Shown here piece by piece: positions 1 to 8,992 of a stretch of 64,000 nucleotides of DNA. The notes below the pieces were generated by a model, which was not told the DNA's origin, made no database searches, and worked only from the letters and a program-made list of their open reading frames with translations. Numbering within the stretch: the first letter of the stretch is position 1; each line of letters begins with the position of its first letter. Source of the stretch: Parashewanella sp965200795 (GTDB taxonomy: Bacteria; Pseudomonadota; Gammaproteobacteria; Enterobacterales; Shewanellaceae); the NCBI GenBank assembly GCA_965200795.1, contig CBDAVB010000035.1:124001-188000 (forward strand), written 5' to 3'. The position numbers and the translations under genes were made by a program.

Positions 1-2924
1 TTGATTAACGATCTGATGATAAACGGTTTTTTCTCTTTTGACGCTCTATTCAGAACGGTGAAATCATCACTTCCCCAGCCGATTTCCTTAAAAACAGGGG
101 TGTGACACGCGTCGATGTGAGCGCCGTGTTCCAGCAGCTTCTCAATGACATCAATTTGATTTTTTTTTGCGGCATTATCCAGCGCGGTAAACCCCTTGCG
201 TGAACCCTGCTGATTTGTATGGTTGATGTCCCGGGTATGCTCAATAAGCCACAGGGTCATTTTGGGTTTACCTTGTTCAATCGCCCATTTCAGCGGTGTT
301 GCGTCAGGCAAGCCGCAATAAGCGTCCGGTTCCGCGCCCGCCTTAAGTAATAAATCCGCGATGGCGGGATTGTCATATATCGCGGCCACAGCCATGGGGG
401 TCCACCAGCATTTAGGTTTTTTCGGATCCATACTCAGGCTTTGCGCATTGATATTATCCACATTCCCTTTAGACAGCAGAATTTCAACAATCTCCGGGTT
501 ATTATGTTTTATCGCCGTCATTAACGGGGTATGGCCGTGCCTGTTTAAATGATGGTTCACACGGCAACCGTTGTCCGTTAACACCCGGACCGCGGGGACA
601 TTGTTTTTCTCTATCGCGACATGCAATGCTGTATCTTCGTCGGCATTCTGGAAATCACGCAGTACGCCCTGAATTTTCAGATACTCACTGATAAAGCGTA
701 ACGCGCAGTCGTTATCTGTTAACGCCGCTAATTGATGCAGTTGCAGCTCCGGAGTAATATTCCCGGCGACTACGGGCCGGTTCAGAATAGCCTGAGCCAG
801 AAAAGTCATACTCTTAAGGGACGCGGTTTTCAGTAACAGATAATGGTTTGTCCCCCCGGCCAGTTCATCAGTAAACCTGGTTTCAGATCTGCCTGTGACC
901 GCGCCTTTTTCTAACAATTTATCCACGACATTCAGTTGTTTTCTCACGACGGCGATATCAAGCGCGGTAAACCCTTTGCGCTCGCCGTCGGTGTTTTTAT
1001 CGTTAATTTTATCTGCTGGTGTTTTGTTTATTAACCAATAAGTCATATCATTCTTGCCATGAGATATCGCTAGCTGAAGCGGGGTGTTATTAGGTTTACC
1101 ACAGAAGGCGTCCAGTCTCGCGCCGTTGCTAAGTAAAAATTCCGCCATTTTTATGTTGTTTGTATCTGCCGCCAGAGCCATCGGAGTCCACCACTGTCCG
1201 TCTTGCTGACGGTTGATATCAAAGCCGGGTAATGACTTCAGTAAGACGTTTACCAGCTCACGATGCCCTAACTTAATCGCCAGAAATATTGGTGCATACC
1301 CATTTTTATCCGGTATTTTATTGATGTCGGCACCAAGTTCTGCCAGTTTTTTAACGACAAAGTAATTATACTTTTTTATTGCCGCATGTAACGGGGTATC
1401 GCCGTCGGCATTTTTAAATGTGAGGCTGTCTTTGTCACAGTCATCCGGAATAAGTTCACCGGCTATATCACAACGGAGCTGGGACGCCGCTTTGTGCAGA
1501 TCTAACTCAACCACACTTGAGCCGGGTGTTAAACTCACTTCGCGCCTGATGATGGCTGATGCGATGGCGGAGTTACCTTTAGCTGCCGCCGTTTTTAAAA
1601 CATCAAAATCGGTCTTTCCCCAGCCGATACGATGTAATACGTCGGGTTGACATTCTGATAAACTGGCGCCCCGCTCAAGTAATTTTTCGACGATGTCTAA
1701 CTGCTGACTCTTTGCCGCGATATCAAGACAGGTAAGGCCTTTAAATTCTCCCTTCCAGTTTTTTCTGTTGATTTCTTGCGGGGGTAATTGCTCTATCAGC
1801 CAGAATACCATATCATACTTATTTCTTATGATGGCGAGCGTCAGGGGATTATTGCACGGCTCACCGCAGTAAGCGGTAAGTGAGGCGCCTTTATCATACA
1901 GAAGCCGCGCCATTTGCGTATCATTATTAACAACGGCGAGGGTGAGAGGATTCCACCAGTTGTTGTTATTCACATTGTTTCCGATAGATGCGGTTTGTTT
2001 ATCGATGTTGTCGATGTCGGCTTTGAGTAACTCAATCACCACCGCTCTATTTTTAAGTTTAACCGCTAACATTAACGGCGTTAAATACTTTATGTTCTGA
2101 GTATGATTGACCTTACAGCCCCTCGAAACCATGAGCTTAATAATCTCAGGTGATTCAAACACTACCGCAATATGAAGTATATAATGATTTTGGTTATCGA
2201 TTTCGATTTCGAGAGCGGCGAGTTGATCCGCGTTTACGTCAGGTAACAATGCGCTGAATAACGCGGGAATATCTTCCTTGACCGAAAACACAAGCAGCCG
2301 TTGTTTATTGTCTTCTGACAAGTTGCGCAGACTCGCCTTATTGACCGGCGGGTGCTGGGCCGGATTATTACGAGACCGGCTTTTTATGAACTTTAACCAC
2401 TCCCCCGCGCAGTTCATTTCCAGGGCGAGCAGACTGAAAAACTGACCTTCACTTAAGGTCTCATTGTTAACGTTTATATTCATAATTTCCGGCGGTGTGT
2501 CTTCATCATTTACACCCCCGCTTTCCGGCGTTTCAGGTAACAAATTATCACCTGCCGCCGGATCTGATTGAGCCGCGCGTAATTGACCGGCGTCGTTATC
2601 AGCTGATGTTGTAAACGTCATAGCTTTCAGCTCTAACTCTGTTTCAAAATGCGTTGAATCAGGTTTGTGATGCCTTGGTTTGCCGGTTTTAATTTCTTTT
2701 TGACGGTCTTTTGTTGGCAGATGATGAAATTCCCACATACCGGAGCCGTCCCGCGCGGGGGGGGTTACCTTATAAAGATGTTGAATTTTCTCGCCTGAAT
2801 CTGAAGTGTTTGTAAATGCAACATAACACAATTCTTCAGGTTTTTTGTTCAGCAGCTGTTCTGCCGTATCTGATACAGATTCAGAGGTCGGATTAACGTC
2901 AACATCGATTGTCTTTGAGATCAT
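1..2924 (-). CDS. Large ankyrin-repeat protein, C-terminus beyond window
   Basis: The minus-strand frame is open from ATG at 2924 to the window edge, at least 974 codons, so the C-terminus is missing. After about 130 low-complexity residues the protein becomes a solenoid of ankyrin repeats (TPLMLAV, NPLTLAI, IVEKLLERGA-type motifs). A super-repeat of roughly 255–262 residues occurs three times. Each unit carries a WW(T/N)P motif (about 1955, 1190 and 400), a Y/F-CG-P motif and a GFTALD-type motif, and the first and third end in IGWGxxDFxVL. Ankyrin solenoids bind proteins and are common in secreted effectors of host-associated bacteria. No signal peptide or catalytic domain is visible, so an effector role is inference. 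The gene is divergent from the DeoR-type regulator. A run of eight G at 2757–2764 keeps frame. Confidence 0.85.
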   Translation of the reverse strand, partial: MISKTIDVDVNPTSESVSDTAEQLLNKKPEELCYVAFTNTSDSGEKIQHLYKVTPPARDGSGMWEFHHLPTKDRQKEIKTGKPRHHKPDSTHFETELELKAMTFTTSADNDAGQLRAAQSDPAAGDNLLPETPESGGVNDEDTPPEIMNINVNNETLSEGQFFSLLALEMNCAGEWLKFIKSRSRNNPAQHPPVNKASLRNLSEDNKQRLLVFSVKEDIPALFSALLPDVNADQLAALEIEIDNQNHYILHIAVVFESPEIIKLMVSRGCKVNHTQNIKYLTPLMLAVKLKNRAVVIELLKADIDNIDKQTASIGNNVNNNNWWNPLTLAVVNNDTQMARLLYDKGASLTAYCGEPCNNPLTLAIIRNKYDMVFWLIEQLPPQEINRKNWKGEFKGLTCLDIAAKSQQLDIVEKLLERGASLSECQPDVLHRIGWGKTDFDVLKTAAAKGNSAIASAIIRREVSLTPGSSVVELDLHKAASQLRCDIAGELIPDDCDKDSLTFKNADGDTPLHAAIKKYNYFVVKKLAELGADINKIPDKNGYAPIFLAIKLGHRELVNVLLKSLPGFDINRQQDGQWWTPMALAADTNNIKMAEFLLSNGARLDAFCGKPNNTPLQLAISHGKNDMTYWLINKTPADKINDKNTDGERKGFTALDIAVVRKQLNVVDKLLEKGAVTGRSETRFTDELAGGTNHYLLLKTASLKSMTFLAQAILNRPVVAGNITPELQLHQLAALTDNDCALRFISEYLKIQGVLRDFQNADEDTALHVAIEKNNVPAVRVLTDNGCRVNHHLNRHGHTPLMTAIKHNNPEIVEILLSKGNVDNINAQSLSMDPKKPKCWWTPMAVAAIYDNPAIADLLLKAGAEPDAYCGLPDATPLKWAIEQGKPKMTLWLIEHTRDINHTNQQGSRKGFTALDNAAKKNQIDVIEKLLEHGAHIDACHTPVFKEIGWGSDDFTVLNRASKEKKPFIIRSLI

Positions 2925-3016
2925 GATAAGCAAGTTGTCTGGAAAAAATATGCTGACAGAATAATCGCCCGCCGCTGTTTTTTATAATTAATAATTATTC
3001 ATTTTGGTTTCATCTT

Positions 3017-3086
3017 TTTTGATAAATAACTTTTGATAAATAACTTTTGATAAATAACTTTTGATAAATAACTTTTGATAAATAAC
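3017..3086. repeat. Five perfect tandem copies of a 14-bp unit
   Basis: The 14-mer ttttgataaataac is repeated five times head to tail without mismatch, in the 245-bp intergenic region between the divergent ankyrin gene and the regulator gene. It lies about 95 bp upstream of the ankyrin start. Copy number could vary by slippage and change promoter spacing; that role is inference. Confidence 0.9.
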
Positions 3087-3169
3087 AAGAAGCGTGAGGA
3101 AAAAACTGGTAAAAGCTTTCGTTTTGAATATAATTTAACTTTCGTTTCGTAAGATAATAAGTTTCATTA

Positions 3170-3931
3170 GTGAACAGACGTAATATTCAGCAGCGCCGTC
3201 ACGACATTGTCTCCATGATCAATGAGCTGGGTGAGGTTCAGGTTGACGCCCTCGCGGCGCGGTTTGCCGCTTCTGAGGTGACGATCCGAAAGGACTTAGC
3301 TGAACTGGAAAAAAACGGCCTGCTGCTTCGCCGGTACGGCGGTGCTGTCGCGCTACCGTCAGAGCTGACGACTTCTGAAACCCCTTCACGGTTAAAACAA
3401 GCCGTCGCGGATAAAGCTTCGACGCTTATCCGGGATCATAACCGAATTATTATTGACAGCGGCAGCACCACCAGAGGCATTATTGCCGGCTTAAATAATA
3501 AAACCGGTTTAATTGTGATGACCAACTCGCTCAAGCTGGCCGGTGCCATTCACGAGCTTGAAAATGAACCGACCTTACTGATGACCGGCGGCACCTGGGA
3601 TCCGCATTCGGGCTCGTTTCAGGGGCAGGTGGCCGAGCAGGTGTTACGCTCTTACGATTTTGATCAGCTGTTCATCGGCGCTGACGGCATTGACTTACGG
3701 CGCGGCACGACAACCTTTAATGAACTGACCGGACTGAGCAAAGTGATGGCCGAAGTCTCGCGTCAGGTCATCGTGGTGATGGAGTCTGAAAAACTCGGGC
3801 GGCGCATTCCCAATTTAGAGCTGGCCTGGGACACCATAGATATTTTGGTGACCGACAGTCATATCGCCGCTGAGGCGGTAACCCGGATTGAACGGCAGGG
3901 GGTGCGGGTTCTGACCGCGTCTTCAGATTAA
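3170..3931 (+). CDS. DeoR/GlpR-family transcriptional regulator next to glmS
   Basis: The product is 253 residues from a GTG start, a normal DeoR-family length. The N-terminus (about 5–57) is the DeoR winged helix: RRHDIVSMINELG followed by the recognition segment SEVTIRKDLAELEKNG. The rest is the sugar-phosphate sensor domain, with the conserved IDSGSTT motif near residue 97 and GADGID near 167. It sits 89 bp upstream of glmS in the same direction. In Pseudomonas and relatives a DeoR-type regulator occupies the same position before glmS, so control of glmS or amino-sugar metabolism by a sugar phosphate is likely. No strong ribosome binding site precedes the GTG, and an alternative start cannot be excluded. 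Confidence 0.85.
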   Translation: MNRRNIQQRRHDIVSMINELGEVQVDALAARFAASEVTIRKDLAELEKNGLLLRRYGGAVALPSELTTSETPSRLKQAVADKASTLIRDHNRIIIDSGSTTRGIIAGLNNKTGLIVMTNSLKLAGAIHELENEPTLLMTGGTWDPHSGSFQGQVAEQVLRSYDFDQLFIGADGIDLRRGTTTFNELTGLSKVMAEVSRQVIVVMESEKLGRRIPNLELAWDTIDILVTDSHIAAEAVTRIERQGVRVLTASSD

Positions 3932-3944
3932 TATCGAATTTATG

Positions 3945-3964
3945 ATACCAATTAAGATTGGTAT
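3945..3964 (+). promoter_or_regulatory. Perfect inverted repeat between regulator and glmS
   Basis: ATACCAAT and ATTGGTAT form an 8-bp perfect inverted repeat around a 4-nt centre (TAAG), 14 nt after the regulator stop and 57 nt before glmS. There is no clear T-tract, so an operator or weak hairpin is more likely than a terminator. Confidence 0.4.
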
Positions 3965-4020
3965 TTGATCTCGTCATTTTGTGAATATGACAAGGCAGTA
4001 AGATAAAACTAGGAAAAGTT

Positions 4021-5850
4021 ATGTGTGGAATTGTAGGTGCGGTAGCACAACGTGATGTAGCGGATATTCTGGTGGAAGGACTTCGCCGCCTTGAATACCG
4101 CGGTTATGACTCCGCGGGCGCGGCGATCATCGACGCTGAAAGTCTGGGGCGTACCCGTCGTTTGGGTAAAGTTCAGGAACTGGCTGACGCGCTGGCTGAA
4201 ACGCCGATCGCCGGCGGAACTGGTATTGCTCACACCCGCTGGGCGACTCACGGTGAACCGAGTGAACGTAATGCTCACCCGCATATTTCGCGAGATGATA
4301 TTGCGGTAGTGCATAACGGCATTATCGAAAACCACAATGAATTGCGTAACAAGCTTAAAGGCTTAGGTTACGAGTTTTTGTCCGATACCGACACTGAAGT
4401 CATCTGTCATCTGGTTCATTATGAGCTTAAATCACATGATACGTTATTAGCGGCGGTACAAACCGCCGTTAAACAGCTTGAAGGCGCTTACGGCGCGGTA
4501 GTGATTGACCGCCGTGATAACAGCCGTATGGTTGCGGCGCGCAGCGGAAGCCCGCTGGTAATAGGTTATGGTATCGGCGAAAACTTCGTCGCCTCTGATC
4601 AGCTGGCGTTATTACCGGTAACCCGCACTTTCGCGTTCCTTGAAGAAGGCGACGTGGCTGAGGTGACTCGCGCTGAGGTAAACATTTTTGACTTAAACGG
4701 CAACTCAGTGGAACGTGAAGCCAAAGAGTCTGAAGTGACTCATGACGCGGGCGATAAAGGCGAATACCGCCATTATATGCTTAAAGAAATCTATGAGCAG
4801 CCGCAGGCTCTGGCGCGCACCGTTGCAGGCCGTATCGCTGACCGTCAAGTGCTGGCTTCCGCCTTTGGTGATGATGCCGAAGCGCTCTTAAAAGACATTA
4901 AGCACGTGCAGATCATCGCTTGCGGTACCAGTTACCATGCGGGTATGGCGGCCCGCTATTGGTTAGAAGATTGGGCCGGCGTATCCTGTAATGTCGAGAT
5001 TGCCTCAGAGTTCCGCTACCGCAAATCTCACATGTTCCCGGACAGCCTGCTGGTGACCATTTCCCAGTCCGGTGAAACCGCCGATACTCTGGCGGCGCTG
5101 CGTCTCGCTAAAGAAATGGGCTACAAAGCGACCATGACCATTTGTAACGCGCCGGGCTCATCGCTGGTACGCGAGTCTGATATGGCTTACATGATGAAAG
5201 CGGGCGCGGAAATTGGCGTGGCGTCAACCAAAGCCTTTACCGTTCAGCTTGCGGGTTTAATGATGCTGACCGCGGTACTGGGTCGCCATAATTCGATGTC
5301 TGATGACATGCAGGCACAGATCAGCCAGAGCTTACTGTCACTTCCCGCGAAAGCAGAGCAAGCGTTAAGTCTGGATAACGACATCGCCGCACTGGCTGAA
5401 GACTTCGCTGACAAGCATCACTCTTTGTTTTTAGGCCGCGGCGATCAATACCCTATCGCGATGGAAGGGGCGCTGAAGCTAAAGGAGATCTCCTACATTC
5501 ATGCGGAAGCTTACCCGTCAGGTGAATTAAAGCACGGCCCGTTAGCCTTAATTGACGCTGATATGCCGGTGATTGTTGTCGCGCCGAATAACGAACTGCT
5601 TGAGAAGCTGCACTCAAATGTGGAAGAAGTCCGCGCCCGCGGCGGCTTGATGTACGTGTTTGCGGATAAGCGGGCTAAGTTTGAGTCGGATGAAACCATG
5701 AAAGTGATCCCGGTGCCGCATTGTGATGACTTTATGGCGCCGCTGATTTACACCATTCCGTTACAGTTACTGTCATACCACGTGGCATTAATAAAAGGTA
5801 CGGATGTGGATCAGCCCAGAAACCTGGCGAAAAGCGTTACTGTGGAATAA
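4021..5850 (+). CDS. glmS: Glutamine–fructose-6-phosphate aminotransferase (isomerizing)
   Basis: GlmS makes glucosamine-6-phosphate from fructose-6-phosphate and glutamine, the first step to UDP-GlcNAc, peptidoglycan and LPS. The 609 residues match the family length. It begins MCGIVGA, so Cys2 is the N-terminal nucleophile of the glutaminase domain (about 1–240). Two SIS sugar-isomerase domains follow, with CGTSYHAG near 301 and SQSGETADT near 347. The C-terminus ends PRNLAKSVTVE, the strongly conserved tail whose codons form the TnsD target of Tn7. A Tn7-like end begins 24 nt after the stop. No glmS ribozyme is seen upstream, as expected outside Firmicutes. Confidence 0.98.
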   Translation: MCGIVGAVAQRDVADILVEGLRRLEYRGYDSAGAAIIDAESLGRTRRLGKVQELADALAETPIAGGTGIAHTRWATHGEPSERNAHPHISRDDIAVVHNGIIENHNELRNKLKGLGYEFLSDTDTEVICHLVHYELKSHDTLLAAVQTAVKQLEGAYGAVVIDRRDNSRMVAARSGSPLVIGYGIGENFVASDQLALLPVTRTFAFLEEGDVAEVTRAEVNIFDLNGNSVEREAKESEVTHDAGDKGEYRHYMLKEIYEQPQALARTVAGRIADRQVLASAFGDDAEALLKDIKHVQIIACGTSYHAGMAARYWLEDWAGVSCNVEIASEFRYRKSHMFPDSLLVTISQSGETADTLAALRLAKEMGYKATMTICNAPGSSLVRESDMAYMMKAGAEIGVASTKAFTVQLAGLMMLTAVLGRHNSMSDDMQAQISQSLLSLPAKAEQALSLDNDIAALAEDFADKHHSLFLGRGDQYPIAMEGALKLKEISYIHAEAYPSGELKHGPLALIDADMPVIVVAPNNELLEKLHSNVEEVRARGGLMYVFADKRAKFESDETMKVIPVPHCDDFMAPLIYTIPLQLLSYHVALIKGTDVDQPRNLAKSVTVE

Positions 5851-5874
5851 TTCATATTCAAGGCCAGTTAACTT
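5815..5874 (+). other. attTn7: glmS 3' end plus insertion point
   Basis: The last 11 codons of glmS encode the conserved PRNLAKSVTVE tail, which is the TnsD recognition sequence for Tn7. Tn7 inserts about 25 bp past the stop; here the element starts 24 nt past it. The 5 bp before the element (aactt, 5870–5874) should be the target duplication. I could not find its partner at a distal end. Confidence 0.75.
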
Positions 5875-5940
5875 TGTCGGCGTACAATAGAGTTTGATCA
5901 CATACAATAAAGTTTGATCATATACAATAAAGTTTGATCA
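5875..5940 (+). repeat. Tn7-like transposon end with three TnsB-type repeats
   Basis: The segment opens with TGTCGGCGTACAATAG, close to the terminal bases of Tn7 (TGTGGGCGGACAAAATAG). Three abutting 20-bp repeats follow at 5881, 5901 and 5921, sharing tacaataaagtttgatca apart from a few bases. Tandem abutting repeats of this size are typical of TnsB sites in Tn7 right ends. Position relative to glmS and the inward-reading tnsA fit a glmS-proximal right end. Confidence 0.75.
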
Positions 5941-5982
5941 TTTCTAACCTTCTGTTAATATTATGTTAATAGGAGGTTTTTT

Positions 5983-6315
5983 ATGTCTGATTCAAATAAG
6001 CCCTTAAACAAACAAGCGAAACTTTGGCTTAAACAAAAGCGAGGCCAAGGTAGCGGTAAGAATTACATACCGTTTATTCAGGTTGGCGATTTCAGCAGTT
6101 CGGGTGAAAGTGTCAGGGTAAGAAGCTCCACTGTCGGTCGTGTTCATCACATCCATTCTGGAATTGAACTGTCGGCGTTCCTAATTTTTGACCGATCTTC
6201 AAAAATAATAGATATACGCGAACAATTTCCTATACCTTTGACAGATAGCCTTTCTATTTGTGAGCAACTTGGTATCACGCACCCTCAAAATAGAGGGGAG
6301 TTATCAATTGTAACT
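5983..6315 (+). pseudogene. tnsA: tnsA fragment, cut by an IS
   Basis: An AGGAGG ribosome binding site precedes the ATG. The first 111 residues match the N-terminal catalytic part of TnsA, the Tn7 endonuclease that cuts the 5' ends: KRGQGSGKNYIPFI, then GRVHHIHSGIELSAF with the expected catalytic Glu at about 62, then DIREQFP. The frame is cut at the point corresponding to TnsA 'STDF', so the catalytic Asp and Lys and the C-terminal domain are lost. The last three codons before the stop come from the IS at 6316. tnsB, tnsC and tnsD are absent from the window, so this is a dead remnant. Confidence 0.8.
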
Positions 6316-7834
6316 AGTCGGTACTGAAAAACATAACTTCAAGATTTAAAATGTACGGCATCTGATTTACGCAAAATTCAGAACCGTACCCAAAAGCAAC
6401 ATTTCTTATATTTCGCATCAATTTCACTACAAAATAGTCAAAACTCACCATCTTTTTCGAGCAAAAAGAAAATGGCTAACCACTTTCTCAAGTTCCAGGC
6501 ACACGCAGCCATTAGAAGGTTTATTGAGTCGCCAACACTGCCCTTTAACCAGTTCTTACACAGCCTAAAATCACTCTTCAAATGCCCGATTACTGGTTCA
6601 ATTGTTGCCCGTTTTTTACAGAGTTCACTTTTGCGTTTTCTCTTTGCTTGCGAGTCCCGTTTTAATGGCCGACTAGGGATAACAACTTCTTGGTCAACAT
6701 ACTGCATACACCCTTTATAGCCTTTATCTACAACGGCTGTAGTGATTTTACTCTTTCGGTGTTTATGGGCATGGTCAAGTGCAGGTCTAAGCAATTTTGA
6801 GTCGTGTTCATGTTTGTCATGACTGGTTACACCGATGATTAATTGACTCTGCTCTGTGAGCACGACAGAAGCCTTTTTACCATACTCGTATGGCTTATGG
6901 TCTTTGCCTTTCCCTACGCAGTAAACATCGGGTTCATGAAGGCTGTAAATCTTGTTCTTGTCTTTACGTTGCTGTGTAATGGCTTTTTCATAATTGGAAA
7001 AATTCTCTTTTTGTAAATCAAGGACATCTTGTGGAAGTTTGCGTTGCAGCTCCCTTAAAAGCCTGCCTGCGATAACACGCAACCTTTTTAACGCTCTTCT
7101 TGCTTTACTTCGATTTTTTGCATGTCTAAAGCTGCGACAGTCAATGCGTAGCTGTTTGACTTCTTTGACATAAGTACGTCTTTGCTTGATCCCAAATACT
7201 TTGGCTAGTTTATTGAGTCGGTTAACCACCTTGATGGCAAGCTTGCTATCTGTCGGATAAGTAATGGCTTTTTCTTGGACGGTTGTATCAACGTACACGG
7301 TGTCATCTTCAGCTTTGTCACCGTGTAGCGCCACAGATAATGCAAAGATTTTTTCACAGCCTTTTTCACCGATGCGCTTACGAAAAACACTGAGTTCACT
7401 GGCATCACAAGGGCGTGCTGTTTGAAACTCTGTCTCACCACAAAACACTTGAAAATACACGTTCATCAGCCACTCATCGACCAAGGCTTCATCGCTGAGT
7501 TTGTAAAGTTGCTTGAGTATTAGCAAACCGCACATCAACCGAATTGGCTTCGCTTTACGGCCTAATTTTTTGTATAACGGCTTGAACTCTTCTTCCAACG
7601 CTCGCCAATAAAAGGCATTAGCTAAAATGAGTAAAGGGTGAGTTTGCAGAAGCTGTTCTGTGGTATTAAACAGACTGGCATGAGGTAAATTTGACGGGCT
7701 TTCTTTGAGCATTTTTAGCACCCAAAACGACCAGAAACCATAGGTTAACTATATCATTTCTGGTCGAAATTGAATGTATCAAATAGCTATATTTTATTAG
7801 CGATCAGAATGTTAGATGTTTTTCATGACCGACT
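6316..7834 (-). mobile_element. IS5-like element, copy A (complete, 1519 bp)
   Basis: The ends are inverted repeats AGTCGGTACTGAAAAACAT and AGTCGGTCATGAAAAACAT. The element is 1519 bp, like copy F. The flanks differ (AACT left, ACGT right). The left flank is tnsA and the right flank is a truncated IS3 element, so recombination or deletion after insertion is likely. Confidence 0.9.
6438..7721 (-). CDS. IS5-superfamily transposase (copy A, intact)
   Basis: This 427-residue transposase has a DUF772-like N-terminal domain (LGRKAKPIRLMCGLLILKQL, then SELSVFRKRIG). The DDE nuclease core follows: YVDTTVQEK with the first Asp, VVDKGYKG with the second, and RATIEPVIGHLK with the catalytic Glu. It has a typical Lys/Arg-rich middle. 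The codon-1 start is probably a GTG/ATG cluster (MLKMLKE), so either Met is possible. It is nearly identical to copies at 14824, 32830, 36604 and 54674, which implies recent activity. Confidence 0.9.
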   Translation of the reverse strand: MLKMLKESPSNLPHASLFNTTEQLLQTHPLLILANAFYWRALEEEFKPLYKKLGRKAKPIRLMCGLLILKQLYKLSDEALVDEWLMNVYFQVFCGETEFQTARPCDASELSVFRKRIGEKGCEKIFALSVALHGDKAEDDTVYVDTTVQEKAITYPTDSKLAIKVVNRLNKLAKVFGIKQRRTYVKEVKQLRIDCRSFRHAKNRSKARRALKRLRVIAGRLLRELQRKLPQDVLDLQKENFSNYEKAITQQRKDKNKIYSLHEPDVYCVGKGKDHKPYEYGKKASVVLTEQSQLIIGVTSHDKHEHDSKLLRPALDHAHKHRKSKITTAVVDKGYKGCMQYVDQEVVIPSRPLKRDSQAKRKRKSELCKKRATIEPVIGHLKSDFRLCKNWLKGSVGDSINLLMAACAWNLRKWLAIFFLLEKDGEF

Positions 7835-8303
7835 ACGTAATATCCCAAGACCACACTTGATTTGGCTTGGAAGCTTTGTAACTCTTAGGTTTACTCCGAT
7901 TTTGTGGTGCCCGAGTTCGTCCCCTTCGATTCAGTTGACCCTGTTGCTTTAGTATTCGATAAAAGCTCGACTCTGAAGCGATATAAACACCTTTATCCAG
8001 CAACGAAGGTACGATTTGCGATGGCGGTAAGCTGGCATACTCGCTCTGGTTGCAAACGTCCAATACCTGTTGCCGCTCAGCTTCTGTTAACTTGTTTTTA
8101 GGGTCAGGGCGCTTGGCCGTTGGACGCAAGTCAGCTTGAACTTCACCGTTTTTAAACCATCTTCGGTAGGTTCTTTTACTCAGTGGAACTTCTTTACAAG
8201 CATTATCGAGTCTTGCGCCAGCCTTACAAGCTTCTTGGATTAACTCAATGAGTTTCTGTCTTAAAGACAGCGGAACTAATTCTCCTCGTTCTCTTCCTCC
8301 CAC
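7835..8303 (-). pseudogene. IS3-family OrfB transposase, C-terminus lost
   Basis: About 156 residues remain: the HTH/IS3 N-terminal half of OrfB (LPPSQIVPSLLDKGVYIASESSFYRILKQ) up to NQVWSWDIT, where the first catalytic Asp of the integrase core sits. The next bases belong to the neighbouring IS5-like element. It overlaps orfA by 28 bp in another frame, the usual IS3 arrangement for producing an OrfAB fusion by frameshift. It cannot make active transposase. Confidence 0.75.
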
Positions 8304-8773
8304 AAGGCATTGAGCTTTTTTCTGAGCACCAGTAAAGCCGCCGTTTCCGCTAACGCCTTCTCCTTTCTCCTTAAATCAGCTTTAAGAGATTTGATCTCAG
8401 CTTTGTCCTGTTTAGCTTGCTTCTTAGCTTCTTTTTTTTGAGCTTCAGTTGACTGGAAGCCACTAAGGCAATCTTGTTTCCACTGCTGAACTTGCTCCTT
8501 AAATAAGCCTTTCTCTCTGCAATATTGATTGAGCTGAGATTCTGTCATTACTGCGGTTTCAATGACTACGGCTAATTTGGCTTCTGCTGACCAATTCTCT
8601 GCGTCTGGCTTTCCTGTCACTACTTTTCCTGCTTGTTTTGCCTTGCTGCGCCAACTATACAAGGTTTGAAGTGGAATGCCTTCTTCTTTTGAAATTTGAG
8701 GAACAGTCATATTGTGAGGGGGAAGCATCTTGTTAAGAACGGCTTCTTTTCTTTCGTCTGAATAACTTGTCAT
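8276..8773 (-). CDS. IS3-family OrfA
   Basis: A 165-residue DNA-binding OrfA. The N-terminal HTH (SDERKEAVLNKML...SKEEGIPLQTLYSWR) would bind the IS ends. A second HTH-like stretch lies near 65–100. A charged leucine-containing coiled coil at about 110–155 is typical of IS3 OrfA multimerisation. It probably serves only as a leftover repressor-like product because orfB is cut. Confidence 0.75.
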   Translation of the reverse strand: MTSYSDERKEAVLNKMLPPHNMTVPQISKEEGIPLQTLYSWRSKAKQAGKVVTGKPDAENWSAEAKLAVVIETAVMTESQLNQYCREKGLFKEQVQQWKQDCLSGFQSTEAQKKEAKKQAKQDKAEIKSLKADLRRKEKALAETAALLVLRKKLNALWEEENEEN

Positions 8774-8992
8774 TTAGCTGCCTTTCCGCCCCCTAAAGCG
8801 GTTAATTATTGGTTAAATATTAGGGGTGACAGCTATTCTGACAGAGGGGGACATATCGTATCTATCAACAAAGTTGTTACGGGGCAAGGTACTATTTTGG
8901 ACGTTCTTAATTTTGTTAAGCTCTCATTAAGGTTGAATTTTTTAGCTTGAGCAGCTTTGTTCTAGTAGTAATTGATTTGCATAAGGAATCTT

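Larger units (their letters stand above)
7835..8853 (-). mobile_element. IS3-family element, truncated by copy A junction
   Basis: The segment carries an orfA/orfB pair. Its intact end appears to be at 8853, where the minus strand reads TGTCCCCCTCTGTCAG. The other end is lost at the copy A boundary, so the DDE part of orfB is missing. Confidence 0.65.

Noticed and set aside
3017..3086. 14-bp tandem repeats as CRISPR or plasmid iterons
   Set aside because: There are no spacers, no replication initiator gene nearby, and the location is a plain divergent promoter.
3932..4020. glmS ribozyme before glmS
   Set aside because: The 89-bp leader is too short and lacks the conserved ribozyme core; only an 8-bp palindrome is present.
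5881..5940. Three 20-bp repeats as a possible CRISPR array
   Set aside because: The repeats abut with no spacers and there is no cas gene; they fit transposon-end protein sites.
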